Origin: Bacillus sp. V5-8f
Lineage (GTDB): Bacteria > Bacillota > Bacilli > Bacillales > DSM-1321
Direction of reading: 5' to 3'
Length of the DNA stretch: 64,000 nt
Assembly (NCBI RefSeq): GCF_002863565.1
Contig: NZ_PGUW01000018.1
Location: 1-64,000, forward strand
The notes beneath the pieces were generated by a model. The model searched no databases, was not told the DNA's origin, and worked only from the letters and a program-made list of their open reading frames with translations. The position numbers and the translations under genes are program-made. Below, piece by piece: positions 35,006-44,678 of this stretch (positions within the stretch are counted from its first letter, which is position 1; each line of letters starts with the position of its first letter).

Positions 35006-36414
35006 TTTGCGACCACCACCCGTTTTCTGCTTTCCTCCGCGAATACCTTTCCAGGGTTCATGATGTTGTTAGGGTCCAGGGCATTTTTCACTGCCTTCAT
35101 CGCTGCAATGCCAGCCTCTCCAAGCTTCCATTCCAGATAAGGTGCTTTCATCACACCGACTCCATGCTCACCGGTAATGGTACCTCCAAGTTCAATCGCC
35201 TTTTCAAAAATTTCGGCAAATGCTTTCTCGACGCGTTCCATTTCCTCATGGTTCCGGGCATCTGTTGGGCAGGTCGGATGGAGGTTACCGTCCCCGGCAT
35301 GTCCGAATGTACAAATATCCAGCTGGTATTTAGCAGCAATTTCATTAATTGCATTCACCATTTTCGCAATTTCGGACCTTGGTACGGTCGCGTCCTCCAA
35401 AATGGTCGTCGGCTTTAAACGTGCAAGGGCGGACAAAGCGGTACGGCGGGCTGTCCTTAAAGCCTCTGCCTCTGCCTCAGACTGGGCAATTTGAACGGAA
35501 ACTGCATTTTCCTGCCTGCAAATTTCCGAAATTAAGGCGATATCGCGTTCCACCACTTCGGGAGGGCCATCCTGTTCGATTAGCAAAACGGCTTTCGCTT
35601 CTGTTGGCAATCCGATACGGGCATAGTCTTCCACTACCCTCAATGTTGGCTGATCAAGAAATTCAAGGGTAGCTGGGATAATTTTATTGGCAATAATTTT
35701 GGAAACAGATTTCGCTGCCGCTTCCAGGTCTTGATATAAAGCAAGCATTGTTTTTTTCGTTTCAGGAATAGGAATGAGCTTTAAGGTCGCCTCGGTAACG
35801 ATTCCAAGCGTCCCTTCTGAACCAACGTAGAGACGGGTAAAATCATAGCCAGCTACATCCTTTGCAAGCTTTCCGCCTGTGCGGATGACTTCCCCATTCG
35901 GAAGGACAATCTCAAGTGCGAGTACATAGTCCCGTGTTACACCATACTTCAAACCGCGCAGCCCGCCTGAATTTTCATTAATGTTTCCGCCAATCGTGGA
36001 AATTTTCATAGAACCAGGATCTGGCGGGTAAAACAAGCCTTTCGCTTCGGCAGCAGTAATGACATCAAATGTGATAACCCCGGGCTGGACGGTTATCGTT
36101 AAATTTTCTTCATCGAGTTCAAGAATTTTGTTCATATGCTTAAACAGAAGGACGATCCCGCCTTCGAGCGGACAGGTACCTCCACAAAGGTTGGTACCCG
36201 ATCCCCGCGGCACAATAGGAACTCCGTGCTCATTACAAACCTTGACGATTTCCGCTACCTCCGCCGTATTTCTAGGGCTGATGACGGCATCCGGAAGCGC
36301 CTGAAAATTCGGAGTGGAGTCGTACGAATATACGAGACGCCCTGTTTTTGAATCATCGAAGTTTTCGTTCGTTACAATAGCAATCATTTTTTCCTTTACT
36401 ATGTTTGTTAGCAA
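35002..36414 (-). CDS. glcD: glycolate/D-lactate oxidase FAD subunit GlcD
   Basis: 470 residues. FAD-binding type 4 domain with VPRGSGTNLCGGTCPLEGGI and GDGNLHPT near the C-terminal half; the FAD-oxidase C domain ends in HGVGVMKAPYLEWKLG and LDPNNIMNPGK. GlcDF oxidises glycolate or D-lactate. Placement between LctP and LutABC makes D-lactate attractive (inference). Lies 102 bases after lctP without an obvious terminator. Confidence 0.93.
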   Translation of the reverse strand: MLTNIVKEKMIAIVTNENFDDSKTGRLVYSYDSTPNFQALPDAVISPRNTAEVAEIVKVCNEHGVPIVPRGSGTNLCGGTCPLEGGIVLLFKHMNKILELDEENLTITVQPGVITFDVITAAEAKGLFYPPDPGSMKISTIGGNINENSGGLRGLKYGVTRDYVLALEIVLPNGEVIRTGGKLAKDVAGYDFTRLYVGSEGTLGIVTEATLKLIPIPETKKTMLALYQDLEAAAKSVSKIIANKIIPATLEFLDQPTLRVVEDYARIGLPTEAKAVLLIEQDGPPEVVERDIALISEICRQENAVSVQIAQSEAEAEALRTARRTALSALARLKPTTILEDATVPRSEIAKMVNAINEIAAKYQLDICTFGHAGDGNLHPTCPTDARNHEEMERVEKAFAEIFEKAIELGGTITGEHGVGVMKAPYLEWKLGEAGIAAMKAVKNALDPNNIMNPGKVFAEESRKRVVVAK

Positions 36415-36516
36415 TACTCTTCACTCATTTCTAATTACTTTTTGCACTGACAGCTATCCTATTGGACAACAGATAAGAAATTAATAATCTATGAATCTAG
36501 ATAAACCTGTCCTATG

Positions 36517-38211
36517 TTAAGGAATCATCCAAGAGAAAACTGTGTTTTGCAGGAACGTGATGATTCCTACCAAAGTGACAAGGAAAAGACTATGCTTAAT
36601 TGTGAAGCGGAATAAATCCGACTCTTTTCCTGCAAGTCCTACAGCCGCACACGCCACTGCAATGGATTGCGGAGAAATCATTTTTCCGGCTACGCCTCCT
36701 GAGGAGTTGGCCGCCACTGCAAGAACTGGATCCATCCCAATTGATGTTGCCGTAATCTTTTGTAAGTTTCCGAATAAAAGGTTGGCGGATGTATCTGATC
36801 CTGTAATGAAAACACCGAGCCAGCCGAGGAATGGAGAAAAGAACGGGAACAGAATCGCTCCGGTTTTCGCCAACGTCATTCCAAGCGTTGTACTCATTCC
36901 TGATGAGTTCGTAACATAGGCAAAACCAACTACAGAACCGATTGTAAGAATTGGATACTTTAATTCGTTTAGAGTCTCCCCAAATGTGATTACCCAATCT
37001 TTCCAGGAAATTCCTACGATGAACTTAGTGATGATTGTTGCGATCAAGATAGCCGTTCCGGCAGCACCAAGTATTTCTAGTTTGTAAATAGCTGCAATAG
37101 GGTCACCCGCAGAATTAAATACTTTATTATTCAGGAACGGGACCTCCGGAGCGAATGTAAGTGCATGTCCAACTGAGTTGATCGCTGTTAAAATCGCATT
37201 TGTACCTTCATAATGCCCTGTCAAAGCCAATTTAAGTGTCGGAATTCCCCATAGTGAAATGGCTCCTGTAAGTACAAGAAATGGAGACCAGGCTTTGAAA
37301 ATTTCTCCACCAGTATGGTGATGCTGTTTGCTTGTTACAGAACCCACAGCCACAGTTGCAGCCATTTCCTGTTCAGCCGGGAAACGATAGATGGTTTTCG
37401 GCTTCCAGAATTTAAGGAAAATAACCATTGCGAAAAGGGATACAAGCGCAGATAAAACGTCCGGAAGTTCAGGCCCTATGAAGTTGGAAGATAGATACTG
37501 TGTAAGGGCAAAAGAAACTCCTGAAACAAGAATAGCCGGCATGATTTCCAGTGCTTTTTTAAAGCCCGCCATGATTACGATTAAATAGAATGGTATAAAT
37601 ACAGAAAGAAATGGAAGCTGGCGCCCGACCATCTTTGAAATTTCCATTGCCGGGATTCCTGTTGGCCCCTCTACTGCTATGATCGGTATACCGATTGCAC
37701 CGAATGCAACAGGTGCAGTATTAGCGATCAGGCAAAGCCCCGCAGCATATAACGGATTGAAACCGAGACCAACCAAAAGCGCAGCGGAAATGGCAACCGG
37801 GGCACCGAATCCAGCTGCTCCTTCCAGGAATGCCCCAAATGAAAACGCAATCAATAATGCTTGGATACGACGGTCTTCTGTTATGGATAACACAGAGTTA
37901 CGGATAATGTCGAACTGCCCCGTTTTCACGGTTAACTTATATAAAAACACAGAAGTAATAATGATCCAGCCAATTGGCAATATACCGTAAACGGCACCTT
38001 GTGTAGCCGACATAACCGCCATCCCTGCTGGCATTTTAAACGCCAGTACGGCCACCAGCAAGGCGACACCAAGAGTGGTAAGACCGGCAATATGACCCTT
38101 CATGCGTTTGATTGCCATGGCCCAAAAGAAATACAAAATAGGAATCAAAGCAACAATTGCGGAGAGAGCCAGGTTGTCTCCTACCGCTGTAAAATTTTGA
38201 TGAAATGACAT
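36517..38211 (-). CDS. lctP: L-lactate/glycolate permease LctP
   Basis: 564 residues from the ATG at 38211, just after AAAGGGGG; the frame extends 21 codons upstream without a ribosome site. At least 12 helices. Family signatures: GAFLEGAAGFGAPVAISAAL, FGAIGIPIIAVEGPTG and FITGSDTSANLLFGNLQK. Proton symport of lactate. A cre-type site (38281-38295) and a LutR-type operator (38306-38320) lie 70-110 bases upstream. Confidence 0.94.
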   Translation of the reverse strand: MSFHQNFTAVGDNLALSAIVALIPILYFFWAMAIKRMKGHIAGLTTLGVALLVAVLAFKMPAGMAVMSATQGAVYGILPIGWIIITSVFLYKLTVKTGQFDIIRNSVLSITEDRRIQALLIAFSFGAFLEGAAGFGAPVAISAALLVGLGFNPLYAAGLCLIANTAPVAFGAIGIPIIAVEGPTGIPAMEISKMVGRQLPFLSVFIPFYLIVIMAGFKKALEIMPAILVSGVSFALTQYLSSNFIGPELPDVLSALVSLFAMVIFLKFWKPKTIYRFPAEQEMAATVAVGSVTSKQHHHTGGEIFKAWSPFLVLTGAISLWGIPTLKLALTGHYEGTNAILTAINSVGHALTFAPEVPFLNNKVFNSAGDPIAAIYKLEILGAAGTAILIATIITKFIVGISWKDWVITFGETLNELKYPILTIGSVVGFAYVTNSSGMSTTLGMTLAKTGAILFPFFSPFLGWLGVFITGSDTSANLLFGNLQKITATSIGMDPVLAVAANSSGGVAGKMISPQSIAVACAAVGLAGKESDLFRFTIKHSLFLVTLVGIITFLQNTVFSWMIP

Positions 38212-38280
38212 GAATGTTCCCCCTTTGATTGACTGATTAAATTGCTCCCAACATAACTCTAAATGGCAACCCACTCAAAC

Positions 38281-38295
38281 AGTAATCGCTTACAA
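38281..38295 (-). promoter_or_regulatory. CcpA cre-type site
   Basis: On the minus strand TTGTAAGCGATTACT fits the cre consensus WTGNAANCGNWNNCW at every position. Placement upstream of lctP suggests glucose repression. Confidence 0.6.
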
Positions 38296-38305
38296 AAAGA
38301 AGTAA

Positions 38306-38320
38306 GGTCATCTGATGACC
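38306..38320. promoter_or_regulatory. LutR-type operator of lctP-glcDF
   Basis: GGTCATCTGATGACC, a palindrome except for its central base. Fourteen of 15 bases recur in front of lutA (39343-39357). Confidence 0.8.
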
Positions 38321-38512
38321 GGGTCATTAACCATGTATATGAGAAATTATAGTAAGCTTTCATCGAATTTACAACTATATTTGTCGAATTGTTTGAATAT
38401 TTTTTTCATTTCGATTGTTCTCGACAATCCTTAAAAGAATATTCGACTATTTTGTAATTATATGTATAATGGTATTTAAATTTTCTAAAAAGTTGGTGTG
38501 GAGGCTTAAACC

Positions 38513-39241
38513 TTGGAATATAAAAAAATCGAGCCAAAGAAAAAATATGAAGAAGTCGCTGAAACGATATATGACATGATCAGGACAGGAAAACTGGAAC
38601 CCGGACAAAAACTACATTCCGTTCAGCAGCTGGCAGAAATTTTTCACGTGGGCCGCTCTGCCATTAGGGAAGCATTAACAGCATTAAAGGCAATGGGACT
38701 TATCGAAATCAGGCAAGGCGAAGGCACCTACATCAAAGAATTTGAAACTGAACAAATTGCATTGCCCTTGTCCACCGCGATTTTGATGAATAAGGAAGAC
38801 ATCTCCCACCTTTTAGAGGTCAGAAAAATCTTAGAAACCGGTACCGCGTATTCGGCAGCGCAAAAAAGAACCTACGCCCAGCTTTTGGCAATGGAAGAGG
38901 CACTGGAACAAATGAGGCTTATGAACGGAAACGAAGAACTCGGAGAAAAAGCAGACCTTGCCTTTCATTTTGCGATTGCAGAAGGCTCACAAAATCCGTT
39001 GTTGATCAACCTCATGAATCATGTCGCTGGGTTGATGGGAGAAACGATGAAAGAAACGCGCCGCCTATGGCTGTATTCTAAACAAACAACCACTGACAGG
39101 CTATATGAAGAACATCTAGCCATCTATCATGCTATTAAGTCGCAAGATGGAGAAAAAGCAAGAACCATCATGCTTGAGCATATCGAGAATGTAGAAAAGG
39201 TCCTTACCAATTATTTCAAAACAACAAAAATGGATAAATGA
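38513..39241 (+). CDS. lutR: FadR-subfamily GntR regulator LutR
   Basis: 242 residues from a TTG at 38513 after GGAGG. The winged helix (10-80) has GQKLHSVQQLAEIFHVGRSA and IREALTALKAMGLIEIRQGE. The FCD ligand domain has the metal-binding pattern of Asp/His residues (DLAFHFAIAEGSQNPLL; EEHLAIYHAI). In B. subtilis LutR represses the lut operon and is relieved by L-lactate. Here it stands between lctP-glcDF and lutABC, both with matching operators. Confidence 0.92.
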   Translation: MEYKKIEPKKKYEEVAETIYDMIRTGKLEPGQKLHSVQQLAEIFHVGRSAIREALTALKAMGLIEIRQGEGTYIKEFETEQIALPLSTAILMNKEDISHLLEVRKILETGTAYSAAQKRTYAQLLAMEEALEQMRLMNGNEELGEKADLAFHFAIAEGSQNPLLINLMNHVAGLMGETMKETRRLWLYSKQTTTDRLYEEHLAIYHAIKSQDGEKARTIMLEHIENVEKVLTNYFKTTKMDK

Positions 39242-39342
39242 CCTCCCATTTCTTACCGAAGTTTTTTATAAGAAAAATGTAACCCCTTTCAACATAGATG
39301 TAAGTATAGTAAAATTGTTTTGAATATTCATTTACATGTACA

Positions 39343-39371
39343 AGTCATCTGATGACCAGTTCATCAGATGC
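39343..39371. promoter_or_regulatory. LutR-type operator of lutABC
   Basis: AGTCATCTGATGACC at 39343-39357, followed by a degenerate second copy GTTCATCAGATGC at 39359-39371, 28 bases before lutA. Confidence 0.8.
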
Positions 39372-39398
39372 ATGATATTGATCCAAGGAGAGATAAAT

Positions 39399-40115
39399 AT
39401 GAAAGTTACTCTTTTTGCAACATGCTTAGTAGATATGTTCCAAAGCGATGTGGGAAAAGCAACGGTAGAATTATTAGAACATCTGGGATGCGAGATAGAT
39501 TTTCCGGAATCCCAAGTATGTTGTGGACAACCAGCCTATAATAGCGGCTATGTCAAAGAATCGAAAGAAGCCATGAAAAAGATGATCCAGACATTCGAAA
39601 GTGCCGAATATGTTGTTTCGCCATCTGGTTCATGTGCTGCAATGTTCCGAGAATATCCCCATGTCTTTAAAGGGGACAGTGTATGGGAGCCAAGGGCTAA
39701 GAGGCTTGCCGAAAAAACCTACGAATTGACCCAATTTATTGTGGATGTCTTAAAAATTGAAGATGTAGGTGCAAGTTTCAAGGGCAAAGCTACCTACCAT
39801 ACCTCATGCCATATGACAAGATTGCTGGGTGTAAAGTCTGCACCTATGACTCTATTGGAAAACGTGGAAGGGCTCGAATTTACAATGCTGCCCGGGAAAG
39901 AACAATGCTGCGGCTTTGGAGGAACTTTCTCGGTTAAAATGGGACAGATTTCCGAACAAATGGTGGACGAAAAGGTCCTGCATGTTGAAGAAACAGGAGC
40001 TGAATACTTAATTGGGGCTGACGCTGGCTGCATAATGAATATAGGTGGACGTATTGGACGAACTGGCAAGCCAATCAAGGTGCTGCATATCGCTGAAGTG
40101 TTAAACTCGCGCTGA
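39399..40115 (+). CDS. lutA: L-lactate oxidation subunit LutA
   Basis: 238 residues from the ATG at 39399 after AAGGAGAG; the longer frame to 39336 runs through the operator. Two CCG domains: [11 protein letters not shown] and [12 protein letters not shown], with CHMTRLLG between. LutABC is an iron-sulfur L-lactate dehydrogenase complex feeding the electron transport chain. First gene of lutABC; 51 bases before lutB. Confidence 0.95.
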   Translation: MKVTLFATCLVDMFQSDVGKATVELLEHLGCEIDFPESQVCCGQPAYNSGYVKESKEAMKKMIQTFESAEYVVSPSGSCAAMFREYPHVFKGDSVWEPRAKRLAEKTYELTQFIVDVLKIEDVGASFKGKATYHTSCHMTRLLGVKSAPMTLLENVEGLEFTMLPGKEQCCGFGGTFSVKMGQISEQMVDEKVLHVEETGAEYLIGADAGCIMNIGGRIGRTGKPIKVLHIAEVLNSR

Positions 40116-40166
40116 TGTAACAATGAAAAACTTAAGTTAGTATTTTTAAGGATGGAGGGAATTCCT

Positions 40167-41591
40167 ATGACAATGAAAATCGGGACTGACGATTTTAAAA
40201 CGCGCGTTGAACAGGGCATCAATGATTCTTTTATGCGGGGCGCTGTAGCTGGGGCACAGGAAAGAATGGGATCCCGCAGAAAAGATGTTATTTCCGAACT
40301 GAATTGGGAGGACTGGCGGTCACACGGGGAAGAAATTCGCCAACATGTTCTCGAGCATTTGGATTATTATTTAGAACAGCTTAGCGAAAATGTCGCAAAA
40401 CGCGGCGGCCATGTCTTCTTCGCGCAAACCGCAGAGGAAGCGAATGAATATATCCAGCAGGTAATTGCCAAGAAGGATGCAAAAAAGGTTGTAAAGTCAA
40501 AGTCTATGGTAACGGAAGAAATATCGTTGAACACTGCTTTGGAACAAGCAGGCTGTGAGGTAATTGAAACAGATTTGGGGGAATATATCCTTCAGGTCGA
40601 TGACCATGAGCCTCCCTCTCACATCGTTGTTCCAGCATTGCATAAAAATAAAGAGCAAATCCGTGATGTTTTTACAGAAAAACTGGGCTATCAAAAAACG
40701 TCTAAGCCTGAGGAACTCGCTGGGCATGCGCGGGAAATGCTTCGCAAGGAATTTCTTACAGCCGATGTTGGAATTACTGGCTGTAACTTTGCAGTCGCCG
40801 AAACTGGATCATTCACCTTGGTGACAAACGAAGGGAATGCAGATCTCGTGACAGCCCTACCCAAAACGCAGATTACTGTAATGGGAATGGAACGCCTTGT
40901 CCCAACCTTTGAAGAAATGGAAGTACTTGTAAGCCTTTTGACAAGAAGTGCGGTTGGACAAAAGTTAACAAGTTATATCACCGTCCTTACCGGTCCAAGG
41001 GAAGAATTCGATGTGGATGGACCTGAGGAATTCCATCTCGTCATCGTTGATAATGGCCGCTCCAATATTTTAGGAAGTGAATTCCAATCTGTCCTGCAAT
41101 GTATCCGATGTGCAGCCTGCGTAAATGCGTGTCCGGTCTACCGCCACGTCGGCGGCCATTCGTATGGATCCATCTATTCAGGACCAATCGGCGCTGTACT
41201 CTCTCCATTGCTCGGCGGATATGATGATTATAAAGAACTGCCTTATGCGTCTACCTTGTGTGCGGCATGTACGGATGCTTGTCCAGTAAAAATTCCTTTA
41301 CACGAACTGCTTCATAAGCACAGACAAGTCATTGTCGAAAGGGAAGGAAGAGCACCCATCTCCGAAAAACTAGCGATGAAAGCATTTGGTTTAGGTGCTG
41401 CTTCACCTATGCTGTACAAGATGGGGTCCAAAATTGCGCCTGCAGCCATGAATCCATTTACAGATGGGGATAAAATTTCAAAAGGGCCGGGGCCATTAAA
41501 AGCGTGGACCGAAATCAGGGAATTTCCAGCTCCGAATAAAGAAAGATTCAGAGATTGGTTTAAAAATAGAGAAAAAGGGGGCCGCCAATAA
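40167..41591 (+). CDS. lutB: L-lactate oxidation iron-sulfur subunit LutB
   Basis: 474 residues from the ATG at 40167, six bases after GGAGGGA; the in-frame extension to 40152 begins inside that site. N-terminal LUD domain (about 65-290) and two 4Fe-4S clusters: [20 protein letters not shown] and [13 protein letters not shown]. The stop overlaps the lutC start (TAATG). Confidence 0.95.
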   Translation: MTMKIGTDDFKTRVEQGINDSFMRGAVAGAQERMGSRRKDVISELNWEDWRSHGEEIRQHVLEHLDYYLEQLSENVAKRGGHVFFAQTAEEANEYIQQVIAKKDAKKVVKSKSMVTEEISLNTALEQAGCEVIETDLGEYILQVDDHEPPSHIVVPALHKNKEQIRDVFTEKLGYQKTSKPEELAGHAREMLRKEFLTADVGITGCNFAVAETGSFTLVTNEGNADLVTALPKTQITVMGMERLVPTFEEMEVLVSLLTRSAVGQKLTSYITVLTGPREEFDVDGPEEFHLVIVDNGRSNILGSEFQSVLQCIRCAACVNACPVYRHVGGHSYGSIYSGPIGAVLSPLLGGYDDYKELPYASTLCAACTDACPVKIPLHELLHKHRQVIVEREGRAPISEKLAMKAFGLGAASPMLYKMGSKIAPAAMNPFTDGDKISKGPGPLKAWTEIREFPAPNKERFRDWFKNREKGGRQ

Positions 41592-42310
41592 TGCAAGGCA
41601 CCATTCAAAACCGTGAAGCGTTTCTAAACAATATTGCAAGCCGCCTTGGCCGGGAGCGCTTATCCAAGCCAGTTCCATCCCGGGCCTGGCAATACCGGCC
41701 CCAAGACGAAGTGCTACAGGGCGCTACAACTGACGAATTAGTCGAAGTCCTGAAAACCCATTGTTTAAAAATCCATACAAGTCTAGTCATAACTGATCTA
41801 AAAAACTTGCCCGGAACCCTTGAAAAAACGGTGGCGGACTACGGGAATGAATCGATTGTGACATGGAAAGACCAAAGGTATTCAGATTGGGGTCTTGATC
41901 CATTACTTAAAGATACCCTTCCCCGGCAAAATATTGACGTTTATGAATGGGATTATAAAAAAGGCGATGAAAATATCCGCCAGGCTGAAAAAGCCAATAT
42001 CGGTATCACGATTAGTGAAATTACACTTGCCGAATCCGGTACGGTTGTCTTATTCAGTGACAAGGATAAAGGAAGAACAGTTAGCTTCCTTCCTAAGACC
42101 ATTATTTGCTTAATTCCAAAGAGTTCGATCGTGCCCCGTATGACCCAGGCAGCGCGAATCATACGTGAAAAGCATCTGAGCGGTAATCAGGTTCCCTCCT
42201 GTATTAACTTCATCACCGGACCAAGCAACTCCGCCGATATCGAGTTAAATTTGGTAGTCGGCGTACATGGGCCGGTTAAGGCAACTTATATTTTGATAGA
42301 TGATTTGTAG
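41591..42310 (+). CDS. lutC: L-lactate oxidation subunit LutC
   Basis: 239 residues, LUD domain protein. ITISEITLAESGTVVLFSDK and FITGPSNSADIELNLVVGVH are the family signatures. Start overlaps the lutB stop and uses GGGGGCC as ribosome site. Last gene; a terminator follows at 42366. Confidence 0.95.
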   Translation: MQGTIQNREAFLNNIASRLGRERLSKPVPSRAWQYRPQDEVLQGATTDELVEVLKTHCLKIHTSLVITDLKNLPGTLEKTVADYGNESIVTWKDQRYSDWGLDPLLKDTLPRQNIDVYEWDYKKGDENIRQAEKANIGITISEITLAESGTVVLFSDKDKGRTVSFLPKTIICLIPKSSIVPRMTQAARIIREKHLSGNQVPSCINFITGPSNSADIELNLVVGVHGPVKATYILIDDL

Positions 42311-42365
42311 GATGGTTTTTTCGACCGACTACATGGGATATCGGAAGAAAAAAGCTGACGCATTG

Positions 42366-42407
42366 AAAAACGCCCTAAGTGATGCTAATCACCCGGGGCG
42401 TTTTTTC
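42366..42407 (+). terminator. terminator of lutABC
   Basis: AACGCCC...GGGCGTT with an inner TGAT/ATCA stem and TTTTTT. Confidence 0.8.
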
Positions 42408-42477
42408 ACCTTTTATTCCTCTTCTATGCCGATGGCGTCATCATTGCAGGAAACATTTTTGTACAAAATCAATGGGG

Positions 42478-42623
42478 ATTTGTCCGAAAAGCATATTTAT
42501 TTGTCCAAATTGCTCGGGAATTTGTCCGAAAAGACCATTTATTTGTCCAAATTGCTCGTAAATTTATCCGAAAAACAATTTTATTGATCCAAGATGTTGG
42601 CAATTTATCCAAAGGCATTTTTA
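42478..42623. repeat. 21-bp tandem array with 42-bp alternation
   Basis: Seven units begin at 42478, 42499, 42520, 42541, 42562, 42583 and 42603, exactly 21 bp apart except one of 20. Units alternate: type A ATTTGTCCGAAAAG..., type B ATTTGTCCAAATTGCTCG.... The first four are A-B-A-B; the last three are more diverged (ATTTATCC, ATTGATCC). Because 21 is a multiple of three the plus strand stays open, giving false heptads LSEKHIY/LSKLLGN in a 95-codon frame that I do not accept as a gene. Confidence 0.85.
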
Positions 42624-42750
42624 GTGGCGAAAATCATTGGAATTTGTAATTGGGTTTGGGGCCAAATTCACCATTGCCCCCTCTTAGCACGTAATATTTT
42701 AATCCATTCCTTCCAAAGGGTATACTAACACTGAAAGGACGTGATTTATT

Positions 42751-43782
42751 ATGGATACAATGAAGGCAGTAGGACTAACCCGATACCTTCCAATTGAAGA
42801 TCCAGAAAGCCTTGTAGATGTAGTTATAGAGAAACCGAGAGCGACCGGTCGTGATATTTTGGTGAAAGTCAAAGCCATATCGGTTAATCCGGTTGACACC
42901 AAGGTACGGGCTCCTAAAGACAAAGTAGAAGAAAATCCTAAGATTCTAGGTTGGGATGTTGCAGGAGTTGTTGAGGAAGTGGGCCCTGACTGCTCGTTAT
43001 TCCGTCCGGGGGATGAAGTTTTTTATGCTGGTAGTATTGCACGGCAAGGAGGAAACAGTGAATACCATCTGGTAGATGAACGGATCGTTGGGCGCAAACC
43101 TGCTTCCTTGAACTTCGCGGAAGCGGCAGCTCTTCCTTTAACCTCTATCACAGCTTGGGAAGCGCTATTTACACGTATGTCGCTTTCACGGAATCCGGGT
43201 GACAACGAAGGCAAGTCCTTACTTATTATTGGGGCAGCTGGGGGTGTTGGGTCCATTGCGATTCAGCTCGCAAAGCAAGCGGGGCTGACTGTAATCGGTA
43301 CTGCTTCCAGACCAGAAACTGTCGATTGGGTTAAATCAATGGGCGCCGACTATACCATTAACCATCATGAGCCGCTCCTTCCACAGCTTCAACAAATGGG
43401 GTATGAAACGATTCCGTACATTTTCTGCTTGAATGCTTTGGAGAAACACTGGGAAGGAATCAGTGAAGCGATCTCTCCCCAAGGGGTTCTATGCGCAATT
43501 GATGATCCGACCTCCCCGCTTGACCTTACCCTTCTAAAGCAAAAAAGCGTCACCTTTGTATGGGAGTTTATGTTTACGCGAGCGCTTTTTGAAACGGATG
43601 ATATGATTGAACAGCACCGGTTGCTTAATCAAATCGCTGATGCTGTGGACCAGCATAAATTGAAGACAACGCTCACTGACATACTCGGATCCATATCTGC
43701 AGAGAATCTTCGTCAAGCCCACAAGCTTTTGGAGAGCAATAAGGCAATTGGCAAGGTTGTTTTAGAGGGTTTTGGTTCATAA
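42751..43782 (+). CDS. zinc-type alcohol dehydrogenase-like protein (YogA-like)
   Basis: 343 residues of the MDR superfamily. GroES-like domain with ISVNPVDTKVRAPKD, then a Rossmann fold IIGAAGGVGSIAIQLAKQAG. The zinc ligands are absent. Closer to the YogA/ZADH1-like subgroup than to the gene at 32564. Expected to reduce quinones or enones with NADPH; substrate unknown. Monocistronic, between the 21-bp array and a terminator. Confidence 0.86.
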   Translation: MDTMKAVGLTRYLPIEDPESLVDVVIEKPRATGRDILVKVKAISVNPVDTKVRAPKDKVEENPKILGWDVAGVVEEVGPDCSLFRPGDEVFYAGSIARQGGNSEYHLVDERIVGRKPASLNFAEAAALPLTSITAWEALFTRMSLSRNPGDNEGKSLLIIGAAGGVGSIAIQLAKQAGLTVIGTASRPETVDWVKSMGADYTINHHEPLLPQLQQMGYETIPYIFCLNALEKHWEGISEAISPQGVLCAIDDPTSPLDLTLLKQKSVTFVWEFMFTRALFETDDMIEQHRLLNQIADAVDQHKLKTTLTDILGSISAENLRQAHKLLESNKAIGKVVLEGFGS

Positions 43783-43797
43783 ATTGGTCATTAATTA

Positions 43798-43834
43798 AAA
43801 AGGCCGACTGTTGAATACAGTCGGCTGTTTTTTG
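43798..43834 (+). terminator. terminator
   Basis: GGCCGACTGT / ACAGTCGGC stem then TTTTTT. Confidence 0.85.
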
Positions 43835-44001
43835 TACTAGTGGAGTTGGCCTTTAATTGAACTTCTCTCTCCCCATTAGTTCTATAGAAAAAGGATTGGT
43901 ACTGCTATCCCGTCTTTAACTCAAGGACCCAGTTCAATAGAGCCAACCATTTATATTTTAATCATCTTAAAATATGGAAACATAGGTCATTAACTTATAT
44001 T

Positions 44002-44463
44002 TCAAGCCATTTCTTTTAATACATTTAGAGTAAATCCATTAGTTGATGTTTTTTGCAGAGCATCTGACCTAAGACTATAAGAAACCACTTTCTTCTTGCT
44101 CTGCTTGACTACATCAACGTGATCATCGTAACTATATACAAAAATGTTTACATCATTATTGCTTCTTTTTACGTTGATGACAAATGGAATAACATTAGTC
44201 TCTGGATGTAGAAATAATTTTTCATTGCCTGGAAATATATAATATTTTTGCAAAAAGGTAGCTTCATTAAAATAGTCAGTAAATCTAACTTTCTGTTCCT
44301 CTTCTAACTGCTTTCCGTTAAATGTGATAGTAACATCTTTTGAATTAAGTTTTGGGTGAAGTGCAAATTTACTTAAAATCCATGCCACAACTGCACTTGG
44401 AGGATTCATTAAAAATTTTAAAATACATCCAACCACTATCAAAATTGCAACAGTCCATGTCAT
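44002..44463 (-). CDS. yfmQ: YfmQ family protein
   Basis: 153 residues. An N-terminal membrane helix (3-20) is followed by a cytoplasmic-type domain with EATFLQKYYIFPGNEKLFLH, IFVYSYDDHVDVVKQSKKKV and VSYSLRSDALQ. These match B. subtilis YfmQ, whose function is unknown. Monocistronic; AAGGAG precedes the ATG. Confidence 0.85.
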   Translation of the reverse strand: MTWTVAILIVVGCILKFLMNPPSAVVAWILSKFALHPKLNSKDVTITFNGKQLEEEQKVRFTDYFNEATFLQKYYIFPGNEKLFLHPETNVIPFVINVKRSNNDVNIFVYSYDDHVDVVKQSKKKVVSYSLRSDALQKTSTNGFTLNVLKEMA

Positions 44464-44678
44464 ATCATATCAACTCCTTAGGTGTTACGAATTTACCTGT
44501 AGGTACTCATTATATTACTATTTAAATGGAGAGTCACACAAATCCTGCCTCCGTCGGAATTTCTCCTTCCCCCGAAGATACTAATTTATTATAATAAAAA
44601 ATTAATCTTTTGTTAAGAAATAATAGTAAACTCCAACAATGCAATTTCCTCCATACTTCGGATTCATAGAAACAAGTG

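Noticed and set aside
42300-42587. 95-codon plus-strand frame ending in LSEKxxY heptads
   Set aside because: It begins within lutC's end and is open only because the 21-bp DNA array keeps frame; no ribosome site.
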